A model generated the notes under the pieces. That model saw only the letters and a program-made list of their open reading frames with translations. It had not been told where the DNA came from and did not search any database. A stretch of 64,000 nucleotides of DNA from Hawksworthiomyces lignivorus (Eukaryota > Ascomycota > Sordariomycetes > Ophiostomatales > Ophiostomataceae): positions 1-64,000 of the forward strand of contig NTMA01000134.1 of NCBI GenBank assembly GCA_002917075.1. Direction: 5' to 3'. Position 1 is the stretch's first letter, and the number at the start of each line of letters is the position of its first letter. Made by a program: the position numbers and the translations under genes. Shown here in pieces: positions 11,112-21,378 of this stretch.

Positions 11112-12350
11112 ATGTCGGCCGATTCAGCAACCGCATCTCCACTAGAGCGGGGCGTCTCGCCTGCAGATGGTCACGAGACAGATGCGTCGGACATTCACAT
11201 TGCGGTAACGCATGCCGGACGTACGGCTGCCCTGGTGCTCCCCGCCGACGCTGTTGTCGAGGACCTGTCTGCCCTCTGCGAAGACGAGTTTTTCCGCCGG
11301 AAAGAGCAAGACGACGGCTCATCTACCGACGCATACCTCGGTGCGCACAAGTTCCTGGCCCCGCCGCCGGTCGGCCTCCTCTACAGCGACCGCGATGCGG
11401 CGACGGCGATCGCCAGCGTCCTCAAGCGCCTGCAGGGCAAGGGCGGCGCCGCCGCTGCGGGAAGCAGCGGCCAGCCGCTCAAGCTGCGCCTGATGGCGCC
11501 GTCAGTTCAGGCGGTGCAGGCCCTGCGCGACACGGGCGCCGCCGTGCAGCGGCGCGAGCAGCGGCTGCGGGACCTGCGGCGGCGGGCGGTGCCGGCGCGG
11601 CGAACGACGGCCGGGCGGACGTCCGGATCAGGGGCGGCGGGCGCGGCAGAGGCGGCGACGTACACGTTCCAGGACATCCAGCCGCTGGCGCACCTGCCGC
11701 ACCCGGAGCGGTCGCTGGCGTACCTGCACCGGCTGCGGGACGACGTGGGCATCCGGCACGTCATGGCGGCGCACCAGTACACGGTGGGCCTGCTGACGGA
11801 GATGGACCCGCTGATGTACACGCAGTCGAACCACGAGGGCACGACGCGCACGCTGGGCCTCAACCGCAACCAGGGGCAGGTCATCGAGCTGCGCCTGCGC
11901 ACCGACGCCGGCGACGGCTACCGCGACTACCGCACCGTGCGGCGCACGCTGTGCCACGAGCTGGCCCACAACGTCTTCGGGCCCCACGACGCCGACTTCT
12001 GGCGCCTGTGCCACCAGCTCGAGCGCGAGGTCGAGCGCGCCGACTACAACGCCCAGGGCAGCGGCCGCACCCTCAGCGGCGCCAGCGACTTTTACGAGCC
12101 CCCCTCCCCCTCCAACCCGGACGACGACCACACCGACGCCGGCGGCTGGACCGGCGGCTCCTTTGTGCTCGGCAGCGGCGCTACCCCCGCTACTGCCGGC
12201 GTGTCCGCCGCGACCATAAGCGGCTCTCCCGCCGCCCAGAGGGAGCAGCGTGCGCGCGCGGCGGAGGAGCGCCTGCGGCGGTTGGGTGGCGGTAGTGGCA
12301 GCAGCAGCAGCAGTGGTGCAGCAGACAACGGCAGCAGCAACACGCATTAG
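11112..12350 (+). CDS. ubiquitin-like plus WLM-domain metalloprotease
   Basis: One uninterrupted exon of 412 codons starts in a good context (CACCATGTCG). Residues 27-130 look like a ubiquitin-like fold (SDIHIAVTHAGRTAALVLPADA, ending PLKLRLMAP). The WLM domain spans about 180-310 and holds the zinc-protease signature CHELAHNVFGPHDADFW, with H282, E283, H286 and H292 as likely zinc and catalytic residues. WLM proteins belong to the Wss1/SPRTN-like group; the fission yeast member with this Ubl-WLM order is annotated as a ubiquitin/metalloprotease fusion. Wss1 cleaves DNA-crosslinked and sumoylated proteins, so a role in ubiquitin- or SUMO-linked proteolysis is an inference. The tail (from about 330) is Ser/Gly/Ala-rich and looks disordered. 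Codons are strongly GC-ending. Confidence 0.92.
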   Translation: MSADSATASPLERGVSPADGHETDASDIHIAVTHAGRTAALVLPADAVVEDLSALCEDEFFRRKEQDDGSSTDAYLGAHKFLAPPPVGLLYSDRDAATAIASVLKRLQGKGGAAAAGSSGQPLKLRLMAPSVQAVQALRDTGAAVQRREQRLRDLRRRAVPARRTTAGRTSGSGAAGAAEAATYTFQDIQPLAHLPHPERSLAYLHRLRDDVGIRHVMAAHQYTVGLLTEMDPLMYTQSNHEGTTRTLGLNRNQGQVIELRLRTDAGDGYRDYRTVRRTLCHELAHNVFGPHDADFWRLCHQLEREVERADYNAQGSGRTLSGASDFYEPPSPSNPDDDHTDAGGWTGGSFVLGSGATPATAGVSAATISGSPAAQREQRARAAEERLRRLGGGSGSSSSSGAADNGSSNTH

Positions 12351-13159
12351 AAACAGTATTTTATGCATATCGGACTAGCATTAGCGAATGGCGTTTTTAA
12401 GCATCGTGACACACTTTGGATGTGGCAGGTTGATGACGGGGAATCGGAGTATCTATTGTAGCAGCGTCTACTTGCATTTTCTTTAGCAATTATAAGATAT
12501 AACCAATATCTAATATTAATAATTAACAAATGGCAAACAAAATCAGGAGAAATGTGTCATTGCATTCAGTATTTGGGCATAAAGCATTGATCACGTAAAA
12601 GACAAAGACGTCTAAATATAGGCAGTGCTAATGGGGATTATGGTTATTTTCTCGTCTCGGTTAGATGAGTAGATGGTTATACAATTACTACTTTATATTA
12701 TAACAACTTGCTTCTCCTCTTCCTTGTCCATCTGACTATTCCCTTATTCCTGAAATTCCATTGCCTTCATCTAGGTAATGCATTTCAAATGTTGCATTCC
12801 ATTGTGCGTCCGCGATGAAGCAGGTATGAATTGCAACCATGGCCAAAGACCTATCAGGCCGTCCTGTTGCAGGTTCAGTGGGTTTGTAAAGCACAAGCAG
12901 TGGCCTTATTCTGCACGCTGTAGCGGATCTCCGATCTTTGGGAGTGCGGATACTCGAGTGCTGTTGCTTCTTGCTTTTGTCAGTAGCAACGCCTCCATAT
13001 CCAGCGGCTGCAGCGGATACGGCAGACTCTTTAGCTACATTGATGGGCACCTTCGAGGACGCGGCTAGAACTATTATGAAGCCGATTCCCACCAGTTTCT
13101 TCCGGTAGAACGAGGGCAGTACTCTGGTCTTGATATTGCGCTTGTTAAAGCCCAAGTGC
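12351..13159. other. convergent intergenic region, no gene seen
   Basis: This lies between the 3' ends of the WLM gene (plus) and the LicD gene (minus), so it should hold both transcript ends. The part 12480-12720 is AT-rich. A minus-strand open frame here runs into the LicD exon in the wrong frame and is not supported. Confidence 0.6.
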
Positions 13160-14273
13160 TCAGGTGCCAAAGATCTTGCCCCAGAGCCCAGCGGCCTTCT
13201 TCTTGGCGGTGGCTGCAGCGAGGGCCTCTGCCTTCTTCTTGCGCTCTTCGGCCTTTTTCTTTTCGGCCAGCATTTTGGCAAACTTTGCGGCCTTCGTCTC
13301 TGAGCTCTTAACCCATTCCTTCAGGTCGGGATTCCATTTGTGTCTGTACTTGTTAGCAACCAGCTGCAGATAGATATGGTATAGGGAAAAAAAAAAAAAA
13401 AAAAAAGAGAACGGGGAAAGACAAGGCGTACCCTTCCCACTCAGTAGTCACGAGGCTCTTCGTGCCGTACTCGTCCGTCAGGACCTTGTCGAAGCTGTAC
13501 GGGACCGTCGCCGGCACGCCCTCGAACTCGGTCTCCCGCATGGGATAGAGCTCGCGCGTGCGGTAGCGGTGGAAGTTCTTGCAGCTCCAGATACCCGGCT
13601 GGCGCTTGGGCTCGCGTTCGGCGAGGCCGGTGATGTCGACAAACATGCCGTTGGAGGTGTCGATCCAGCGGGCGTCGATGATGTTGAGGCCGTCGCCGCG
13701 CGGGCGGCTGTGGTTCGGGTTGATGTCGAGCAGGTACTCCTTGACGACGTCCTTGCCGGTGGCGGGGTCGCGGTACGTGTAGGCGTGGGTGGTGCGGTTG
13801 TAGTGCTTGGCCAGGTAGTACAGCGTGACGTCGGACACCTGGACGTCGAGGTCGTAGTCCCACGGCATGATGCGGCCGTTCCACCACCACCCCAGGAGGG
13901 TGCCGTGGGCGAGCCACGTCTCGACGCCCAGGGCGCGGAAGGTGACCAGGTACGAGCGGATCAGGTGGCGCAGCGCGGGCCGGTGCTCCTCGTAGGGCAC
14001 GATGCCCTGGTAGTAGCGCACGTCGTAGTGGCCGAGGGTGTTGTCGCTGCCCGGCTCCCGGAAGTATTTGTAGCCAGTCTGGAGGCGGGCCGGCGGGCGG
14101 CGCTTCGCCATCTGCTGCGGCGAGGAAGGCGACCCTGGCGGCGGCTCCAGTACCGCTGGCTTTACGGCCCGGCGAGCCAGGGCGTTGTGGAAAACATTCT
14201 CAGGCGACGCAGCAAGCACGAGACACAAGAAAAGCGGCGCCAGGAGGAGCACCGTCGACGATATGGATTTCAT
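13160..14273 (-). CDS. LicD/Mnn4-like mannosyl-phosphorylation protein
   Basis: Exons 14273-13432 and 13343-13160 join through an 88-bp intron (donor GTACGC, acceptor GTACAG) containing a 20-nt poly-T tract on the coding strand. The product has 341 residues: a signal peptide or signal anchor at 1-21, a stem to about 65, and a LicD domain at about 70-280 with HGTLLGWWWNGRIMPWDYD (residues 123-141) and DLDVQVSD, whose Asp residues are the presumed metal-binding nucleotidyl-transfer site. The C-terminal tail after WNPDLKEWV is Lys/Glu/Ala-rich (AEKKKAEERKKKAEA), like the KE-rich tail of yeast Mnn4. Family members promote transfer of mannose-phosphate to Golgi glycans. LicD chemistry is established in bacteria; the fungal substrate here is inferred. 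Confidence 0.92.
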
Positions 14274-17200
14274 GTTGCACCAGAGGCGTCCCAGAAATGA
14301 CTAGATAAGAGAAGGAGAGAGAGATCGCGGCTGGAATTACAGATACATGGAATTCGTCCCGCGAAAATTATGGGGAGACTGGAATGCCAAGCCAGGTATT
14401 TTTGGGTGGCAGTCGTCAAATTCGTCGCAATGTTCGCTATCGCAGCTGCTAAAGAGAGTTGGTCGCGTGCCTTCTGCAGAACAAGACCAGGTTGAGGAGA
14501 CAAATGCGTAAAGATCTAGTGAAGCAAGAACATGTCCAAGTATACAAATACAAGGCCAGTAGAGTGAAGAAACGGAGGTACCTGGATGAAGAAACTAGAG
14601 TGAAGAGACAAAAAAAATTCACAGAAAAGAGGACGATAACAGGACCCCCAAAAGCAAGACGAAGCCAAAGTCTGTACTTTTTATTGCCACATAGTAAGAT
14701 CAACAGAAAAACAAAGGATGAAGAGGAGGGTAGGGGGAAATAAGTAACCTGCCCAGTCAAGGGGTGAGAGACGTCCGTGTAAGTGTATGCATGCGTAATG
14801 TAATGTAAACGAACAATCAAGATGCTGGTGCATTGGTCCTCCAAAAGGAAAACAAAACGCAGAACAAAAATAATTACGGGGATGGCTACGTACGCCTACG
14901 GGGTCGAAGAACAAACAAGATTAGGAACGACTGCGATAGATGTCTGAGGTACTCAAAGTACAATACAGTGCGGAAAGAAAAGAAAGCCTAGCAAGCGCTC
15001 TGCATAGCATAGTAAACAAGCGGCATTAGAGGGAGGACGGCTGCTTGGAGCGTCCTTCCGCGCTTGAAGCGGACAAGTCTGCTCATTCATATTAGTTAGA
15101 CACATTGGATGAGGCGAATACAGACAGCAGACGAAGACGCAGAGTTGTATCAACTGCGCTCTGCAAAAGTCTGAGGTACAATTCAGGAATGTGGACGCGT
15201 GGACCGCATTGCGCAAGATAACTACATGTTAAGGAGACGCTGCAACGCACGAGTACGTAGATTACGCCCATTCGCTGAGGGCTGGAAAGGGCGAAACCCA
15301 GCGACCAGGCGCTTGTTTTCTTCTTTCTTTTGCGCAGCAGCTCCGCCACCAGAGATCCAACCACTCTGCGCAGATGCTCTTACTGGACCATCCGCTCAGG
15401 AGGGCAGACAGAGAGCCAAAACAAAGGGCCTAGCAAGGGGCTACGTAACCTAGGATCCATTTGTGCACAGTAGCATGGCCAATTTGTACATACGGAGTAC
15501 GTGTACAACTCCTTGCGACAAACGGGCTGGCAGATCTTGGCTGCTGGCCCCTGCCTCTTTGTCTTGTCTCTGTCTCTTGAAGGTTCCGATAAATTAATTC
15601 TGGAAGTCAGAGACCAAGTGCGAGAGATAAAGAGACGGCCGCGGTAGGAAATAGTTAAAGGGGGGCTACACATAAGTTGTATGTACAGGGTATGTTCAAT
15701 AATACATAGGGCGCGGAGAATTGCGAGTGGCCAGCCCAGAGAGGTACTCGAACGTCCAAGAGGCATCGCTTGGCACGGGAAGCGCCAAGTTTGGGAGGAT
15801 TTTCGAGGAAAGGGGAGTTCCCTTCTCGGCTCTTCGCAGTTGTCACAGTGAGCTGCCATTCTGTTTGCTTAGCGTCTTGGCATCTCTCTGGTGTGTCTTG
15901 TCTTACTCCATCTACACAGCAATTCCTCCAACGTCTCTGCTACAACCCTGCTAAAGCCCTTGGCACTGTCGCGTGTCTCAACGTACCTATATCCTGATTT
16001 GTGAAGCGGGCACGCGACAATCACAAAAAAAAAAAAACCCCCTTTGAGCACTGTCGCATGTCTCCCTTTGCTATCGCAGCTTTTCATCACTCTTATATCA
16101 GACGCCGAGGTTTCCCCTCTCGGACGCCGCCAGCAAGATTCCGTTGAATCCCAGAGAGGCTATAAGGGTAAGTTACAGTTTTCTGTACAGATAAAACACC
16201 ATAAAGCCTCGTACATTGGAGGCTCAAATTCCACGCCACAGCCGCTTCATCAACAGTAATTTGTAGAACCAACACTTCACCCCACCACCGTCAACCGCAC
16301 CTCGCGGAACCACCCACCAGCCTCACAAAATCATTAAGCCTGCTAATCCACCCACACTTTTTTCGCTCCCTATTTTGCCCCTTATATCACTGTATCTCTC
16401 TCTATTCTTCCACTAATTCGTCTTTTTTACCGATCGTGCAGGCTTAATGATTTTGTGGGAGGGGTGCCACCGTCCAGCCGCATGGGATTCGCAAATCCTG
16501 CGCAGATAAGTCATGCTACAGTACATAGCATACCAGCATTGTCAATTGACGTATTTAATCAATGTGGCTTTTATTTTCGCTGCGCTTCATAAATTAGGTA
16601 TTTTGCATTTACCTGCCTTCCCTCATTTTCCCTCTTCCCCAGCCATAGTGAACAACAAGTCAAAAGAAAATGCTTTATTGCGTTTCTTTCCCAAACAGTC
16701 TCTCAAACTTACGGAGTAGCTCTCCCGCTACTGTAATACTGATAATCAATGACGCGCGGCCTAGTCCCGTACGCTACGGGCTGGTAGCCCAAGGTGTATT
16801 GCCATTCCTCATCGAGTATCTGGCCCCCTGTTAACTTATCTCTGCTGAAATTTGTTTTTCGTTGGATGCGTCCTGCATGTTTCATCATTCACTTCTACAG
16901 TCCCCACTGCACCGAGTAATACATTCACGTCTGCGTATTCCTCAACACTTGTTCTTCAAGCATGAGAGAGATTCGGCGGAGAGCATCTGGACATTAAAGT
17001 CGCCATCCAAGTTGGAGAGCTTGATCAAAGTTCGCCGATCGCAAAACTTGGGTGGAAATAAGCGGGCCACAGAATATAAACTTGGAAAAGACAGTTTGAG
17101 AGGAGCACTCCCGCCTTGGCGATGCCGTCCATGTATTATTCAAACGGCCCGGCTACAAACACTTAGTCGTAGCATCGCGCCAAATATCTGGCAGATGCCG

Positions 17201-18621
17201 TTGTTGCCATAGCGTGCCGGTTTCCCGGCGATTTATGTCGCCTGTCTGCATGCAATTTTGTGTTCAGAAGCCACAGCTCAATTTTCCCTGGAGATAATAT
17301 GCGTAGTGCCTACTCCGTACGTGTGTACGAGTACACGTACGAGAACACACAGTTCCTCCTGCAGCCGTCCTGCACGCCACCACAGCACCTCCCATGTTAG
17401 GTCAAGCGTTGGCGCTCTGCTCAACGATCTGATAAGAACCGGTCTTTAGTGCGATTCCTCCACAATTTAATAGGGTAAAGAAAGGATTGCCTGCCATTAG
17501 ACGTGAGCAATTATAGGCCTACTTTTACTTTGCCTTCTTCCGTTGCGTTATTTTGTGGACAACCCAAGCCGAAAGTGGCACGAGAACCTCGCTCTTAGCT
17601 CACAGCTCATCGAACATGACTCGCTTGGTGGAAAGCAATTGAGACGGGGGGATAGCCTGTGGGGGGCTTGGGTTAGAAGAGGCAGGACCTAATACAGCGC
17701 GAAAAGCAGGTCTGGCCAGTATGGTCCAAGCCTGGCTCGATAGCATTCATTGTAGGTTTTAGCTACGTGTTTTATTTCTGCTAAGGGGATGTTCTCTCCC
17801 GCTCTAGGATTGATTGTGAAGAGACGTGTTCTGCTTATCCAAGCTTAGCAAAAGGCACCCCGTGTATTAAAACGTACTGCTCGGGTTTCCCTACACATCG
17901 TAATGACATATAAAATAGATGAAAAATATTCAAATTAAAAAAATCCTCTGGAAGAGGGAATAAAAGCACTTACCGTAATTCCTACATCACAGAAAGTACC
18001 TCCGCTAAGTTACAGCATAAACTCGCAGCTTGGCATCATTCATCAATCCTGTCAGCAATTTCTCCTTATGCAAATCTTGTAGGTGTTCCGTGCTCCGAAC
18101 GATGGCTTCGACAGCAGCTGGGGGGCAAGGAGCTGCACTCTGCCAAACAGCCTCTGTTTGGGAATTCATCAGAAGGAGGGCGAGACTAGAAGAGAACCGC
18201 TTTTAAGCAACATCTATTTTTGGGTTTGGCGCCCGGGTGGAAAGTCTGAAAAGCTTGTTGCCCCCGGTCTTGTTTCATCGTCCGAATGTCGTTGTGGTGA
18301 TCGTCCCTGCTCTCGGAACCAGAACCTTGGAGACCGTTCTAGCCAAGCAAAGCCCTACAAACATACGGAATTCGTCCTGTCTCCTCGCTTCTCGAATCGT
18401 AACTATGATTACCAGTCACGTACAGCAACTGAAGAAAAAAAAAGGAAAGTAGGCCGGCCAACAGCTGAAGTGGATGTATATCCTTTTCCCCCGTATTCTA
18501 AACCATATTTGCTCCAGATATTGAACCATATATTCTAAACGTCGTATTGTCATGCCTTTCATAACTGAATAACATCCCAATGGCAAAGCCCCAATATGCA
18601 TAATAATACCCACCACTTTCT
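14274..18621. other. gene-poor intergenic region with an inverted repeat and three TACGGAGTA motifs
   Basis: These 4.3 kb hold only short unsupported open frames. Visible structure: a perfect 20-bp inverted repeat (16324-16343 and 16438-16457), and TACGGAGTA-type motifs at 15491, 16710 and 17311, the first and third inside small imperfect palindromes. I found no tRNA, snRNA or complete transposon. Confidence 0.55.
16324..16457. repeat. 134-bp element bounded by perfect 20-bp inverted repeats
   Basis: The left arm cacaaaatcattaagcctgc (16324-16343) is repeated exactly in reverse complement at 16438-16457. The 94-bp centre is pyrimidine-rich and non-coding. This could be a miniature inverted-repeat element (MITE) or a hairpin. 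No target-site duplication is evident in the immediate flanks, so mobility is not shown. Confidence 0.75.
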
Positions 18622-21378
18622 CTACACATCTGTGCTCTCCGCGTCCTGACCCAGAAACACCTTGTAGATCCGCCGGCTCAGTGCCGGTCCCACCGTCCGG
18701 TCTGAAAGTGCCCCGTTTCTATTACGGCTCTTGAGGCACGCTTCTAGCGCCAACGGACCCTCGTCGGCTAGACCCTTCACTAGTTTTGGTACGCTGCCGA
18801 ATCGCGCCGCCACACCTAATGCCACAGGTTCCGTCACCCGGCCGATCTGCTGCAGCATCAGAGAGTACGTTTCGGCGGCTCCTTCGACGCCATAGCCACC
18901 GGTCGCAATCTGTCCCGTGTCCATGCAAAAAGATGCAGCTGCAGCATACAACTCTTCCTTCTGTTGACGGTATGGCGCCGTGGATATCTGCTCCGTGAAG
19001 ACCCTGATCCACCGCGCGGTGTCAAGCGGACTGTTGGTCTCGTGAATAAGCAGGCCGTCATACTCAACCTGCAGTTCGAGCAAGGCATCTTCCACGACCG
19101 CATCGTCTATATGTTGTGGCTGTTTCTTCTGTTGTCCACGCCGTCCAGGCCGCTGAGACGACCTTGCCGTTTGCGGGCCATTGGCCATATCGCCCCCATT
19201 GCTACTATTTCCGTTGGCATTCCTAACAGCGGCAACAAACTGGCGATTCCTGATCGCCCGGTTCTTGCTCTTCCAGGCGCCCATCCCCTCGATCAGATAC
19301 AAAATCGTGTAGTCTGGAAAGTGCCGGCGCATGGTCTTTACATGGCCATGGAGGTCGCGCTCTACCTCCTGTGCGGTCCCTTCTTCATTTAGACCCGCTA
19401 AAATCAGTTGCACAAGCTCCTCGGCTCGGAGTACCACCAGAGCATGCTTCTCTGTCTCGATCCTCTGGGGGACAGGCACCCAATGGCCCAAATCAGCCTT
19501 GTACTCTGCCGTAACTTTGCGGCGCCAGGCTACCACATTGTCTACCGGCGTACTGCTCCAAGTCTCGAAGCCGGCTTTGATATCACCCAGTAGATTCTCC
19601 ATGACTTCGCGCGTTGCCTGCGGCAAGGTTGTTGGCAGGCGGACAATCATCTCAGGAGCGGCTACAGCTTTGTCGACGCGAGAGCGGTTCGCCTGGTTGA
19701 AAGCAGCCGCCTCGGCACGTTCTTGGGCTTTTTTCTCCTTGGCTAGTTCTGCCGCCATTCGTCGCCGTTCTTTTTCCACTTGCTTGTCTCGTTGCCTCCT
19801 CTCCTTCTCGGCTTCCTTCTCTCTACGCTTCTCTTCGCGACCGGTTTCTTTTTCTCGGCGCCGGTTCTCTTTTTCTGCATCGCCGTGTACTACCGTCGAG
19901 GTCGACTTTTCGGCTCGCCGGCGTGACCAACTTTCGCTATCTCCATGCCTGCTCTCAGCCCCGTCGTCCAGTGACGTCCTTCGCTTCGTAAGCCCTTGCT
20001 GTGGGGAATGTAGCGACCGCCGTCGTGGTCCACGGTCTTGTCTCCAGGCCGCTAGTAGGTTGTCAATATCGTCAAGGCCATTATCGTCGTCTTCATCGTC
20101 TCCCTCCATAAATGTCAGCGCGTGTCCCTCAGAAAAACTTCTCTGTAGAGGCAAGCGGCGCTGCCTCGGTCGTTGTGGCGGGTTGTCGGCGGTAGAGATA
20201 TCAACAATTGCATCCACGATGCGGCGTGATTCTGGATCACGGTCCGTAGATCGCCGTGCGGATGTGCGGATCTCCGTGCTCTCAGCCGAAACTGACTGTT
20301 GAAATGCGCTGGAACTCACTGGACGGCTGATCGTGCGGCTCCTAGGAGGACGTGGCGGTGAAGAGCTCGATAATATCATAACCTCTTTTGAAGCTTGCTT
20401 TCCCTCTTGTAGCAGTGTAAAGTCGAGGTCTGTGTCTTCTACTGGACCTCTCATTGGAGGTGGCGACGAGTGCATTAGAAGGTCTTCAATGTCATCAAAT
20501 CCAGAATCAGTGCACGACCGCTCTTTTGCAGTGGATACGGTGCAATCAGCTTCAGAGTCAGAAGAGCTCAAAAGGTCGACAATGAGCTCGGTACTAGCTC
20601 CTACGACACTAGCGACAGGCTCTGATTGTTGTTGTGTTAAGCGCCCTCCCAACTCGTCAAAGTCGCTGTCAAAGAGTGCCATTTCATCTCGTCTTCGAGA
20701 GATCGATGCATTCTGTTGTGGGAAGGGGCTACTTCCAGCTCGGGTGCGGAGGGCTGTCGCAGATGTGGCTATTTGCGCTGTCGGCTGCGGAGACCATCGT
20801 GATCTCTTTCTTGGTCTGGCAGCCTCCTCTTCATCATCCAGCAGAATTCTCCGGCGAATTCCTTCAATTGATAGCCTCATAGGGCTCCCAGGCTCGCCAT
20901 CAGACAGGATCACTATGCTGTTATCTTCTCCTTGTGGACCATCATTCAAGATCTTGTCTGCCGCTTCTTGAACTCTCTGCTTGGTCACCTGACCCCTGGG
21001 CTGGAATTCTTTCTCTTGCTGATGCGTAGAAATTGCCAGTGGAAAAGGAGAAGAAGCTAGGTTATCTGTGCTATTGGCGTCCAGATATCCGTGCTGGGAA
21101 GAAGAGTGTAGCTGTCTCCGAGAAAGTGCGTCACTAGCTGCCATCGCTCCAGGTGTTTCACCAAAGATAATTGAGGTCCTTGTTTTTGCTGACTCTGATA
21201 CAGAGGCAGTTTCAGCAGCCACCATGTTCCCAATGAAAGCAGAGGCATGTCCAAAAGCTGTTGTCGCCTGTGGCGAGGTAATGTCCCGCAGCGCCGCACG
21301 GGGAGCCGCCACAGAAACTGGCACGGCAAAGCCGTCAGAATCATCGCTCGAAAGCAGAATAACAACATCCCCTGCCAT
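18622..21378 (-). CDS. EME1: Eme1/Mms4-type subunit of the Mus81 crossover junction endonuclease
   Basis: A single exon encodes 918 residues from MAGDVVILLSSDDSD. The open frame extends 80 codons further upstream, but that part looks like untranslated leader. Order: a disordered N-terminal half; a strongly basic helical segment at about 500-570 (repeated REKE/KERR blocks) typical of fungal Eme1; an ERCC4-type nuclease-like fold at about 575-830; and a C-terminal helix-hairpin-helix region ending RRIYKVFLGQD. Eme1 is the non-catalytic partner of Mus81, and the complex cuts replication-fork and recombination intermediates in the nucleus. Four hydrophobic-acidic motifs (residues 5-15, 155-161, 265-276, 333-340) resemble SUMO-interaction motifs. 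No partner gene lies nearby. The assignment rests on architecture and motif memory, not a database search. Confidence 0.9.
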   Translation of the reverse strand: MAGDVVILLSSDDSDGFAVPVSVAAPRAALRDITSPQATTAFGHASAFIGNMVAAETASVSESAKTRTSIIFGETPGAMAASDALSRRQLHSSSQHGYLDANSTDNLASSPFPLAISTHQQEKEFQPRGQVTKQRVQEAADKILNDGPQGEDNSIVILSDGEPGSPMRLSIEGIRRRILLDDEEEAARPRKRSRWSPQPTAQIATSATALRTRAGSSPFPQQNASISRRRDEMALFDSDFDELGGRLTQQQSEPVASVVGASTELIVDLLSSSDSEADCTVSTAKERSCTDSGFDDIEDLLMHSSPPPMRGPVEDTDLDFTLLQEGKQASKEVMILSSSSPPRPPRSRTISRPVSSSAFQQSVSAESTEIRTSARRSTDRDPESRRIVDAIVDISTADNPPQRPRQRRLPLQRSFSEGHALTFMEGDDEDDDNGLDDIDNLLAAWRQDRGPRRRSLHSPQQGLTKRRTSLDDGAESRHGDSESWSRRRAEKSTSTVVHGDAEKENRRREKETGREEKRREKEAEKERRQRDKQVEKERRRMAAELAKEKKAQERAEAAAFNQANRSRVDKAVAAPEMIVRLPTTLPQATREVMENLLGDIKAGFETWSSTPVDNVVAWRRKVTAEYKADLGHWVPVPQRIETEKHALVVLRAEELVQLILAGLNEEGTAQEVERDLHGHVKTMRRHFPDYTILYLIEGMGAWKSKNRAIRNRQFVAAVRNANGNSSNGGDMANGPQTARSSQRPGRRGQQKKQPQHIDDAVVEDALLELQVEYDGLLIHETNSPLDTARWIRVFTEQISTAPYRQQKEELYAAAASFCMDTGQIATGGYGVEGAAETYSLMLQQIGRVTEPVALGVAARFGSVPKLVKGLADEGPLALEACLKSRNRNGALSDRTVGPALSRRIYKVFLGQDAESTDV

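Noticed and set aside
12736..13281. 181-codon minus-strand open frame between the WLM and LicD genes
   Set aside because: Its first part overlaps LicD exon 2 in another frame, and the rest has no domain or start of its own.
13569..14300. 243-codon plus-strand open frame opposite LicD
   Set aside because: It is Val/Ala/Arg-rich without domains. The minus strand has the LicD motif and a coherent intron.
19331..20302. 323-codon plus-strand open frame opposite Eme1
   Set aside because: Ser/Arg/Phe-rich antisense shadow of the basic and Ser-rich Eme1 segments.
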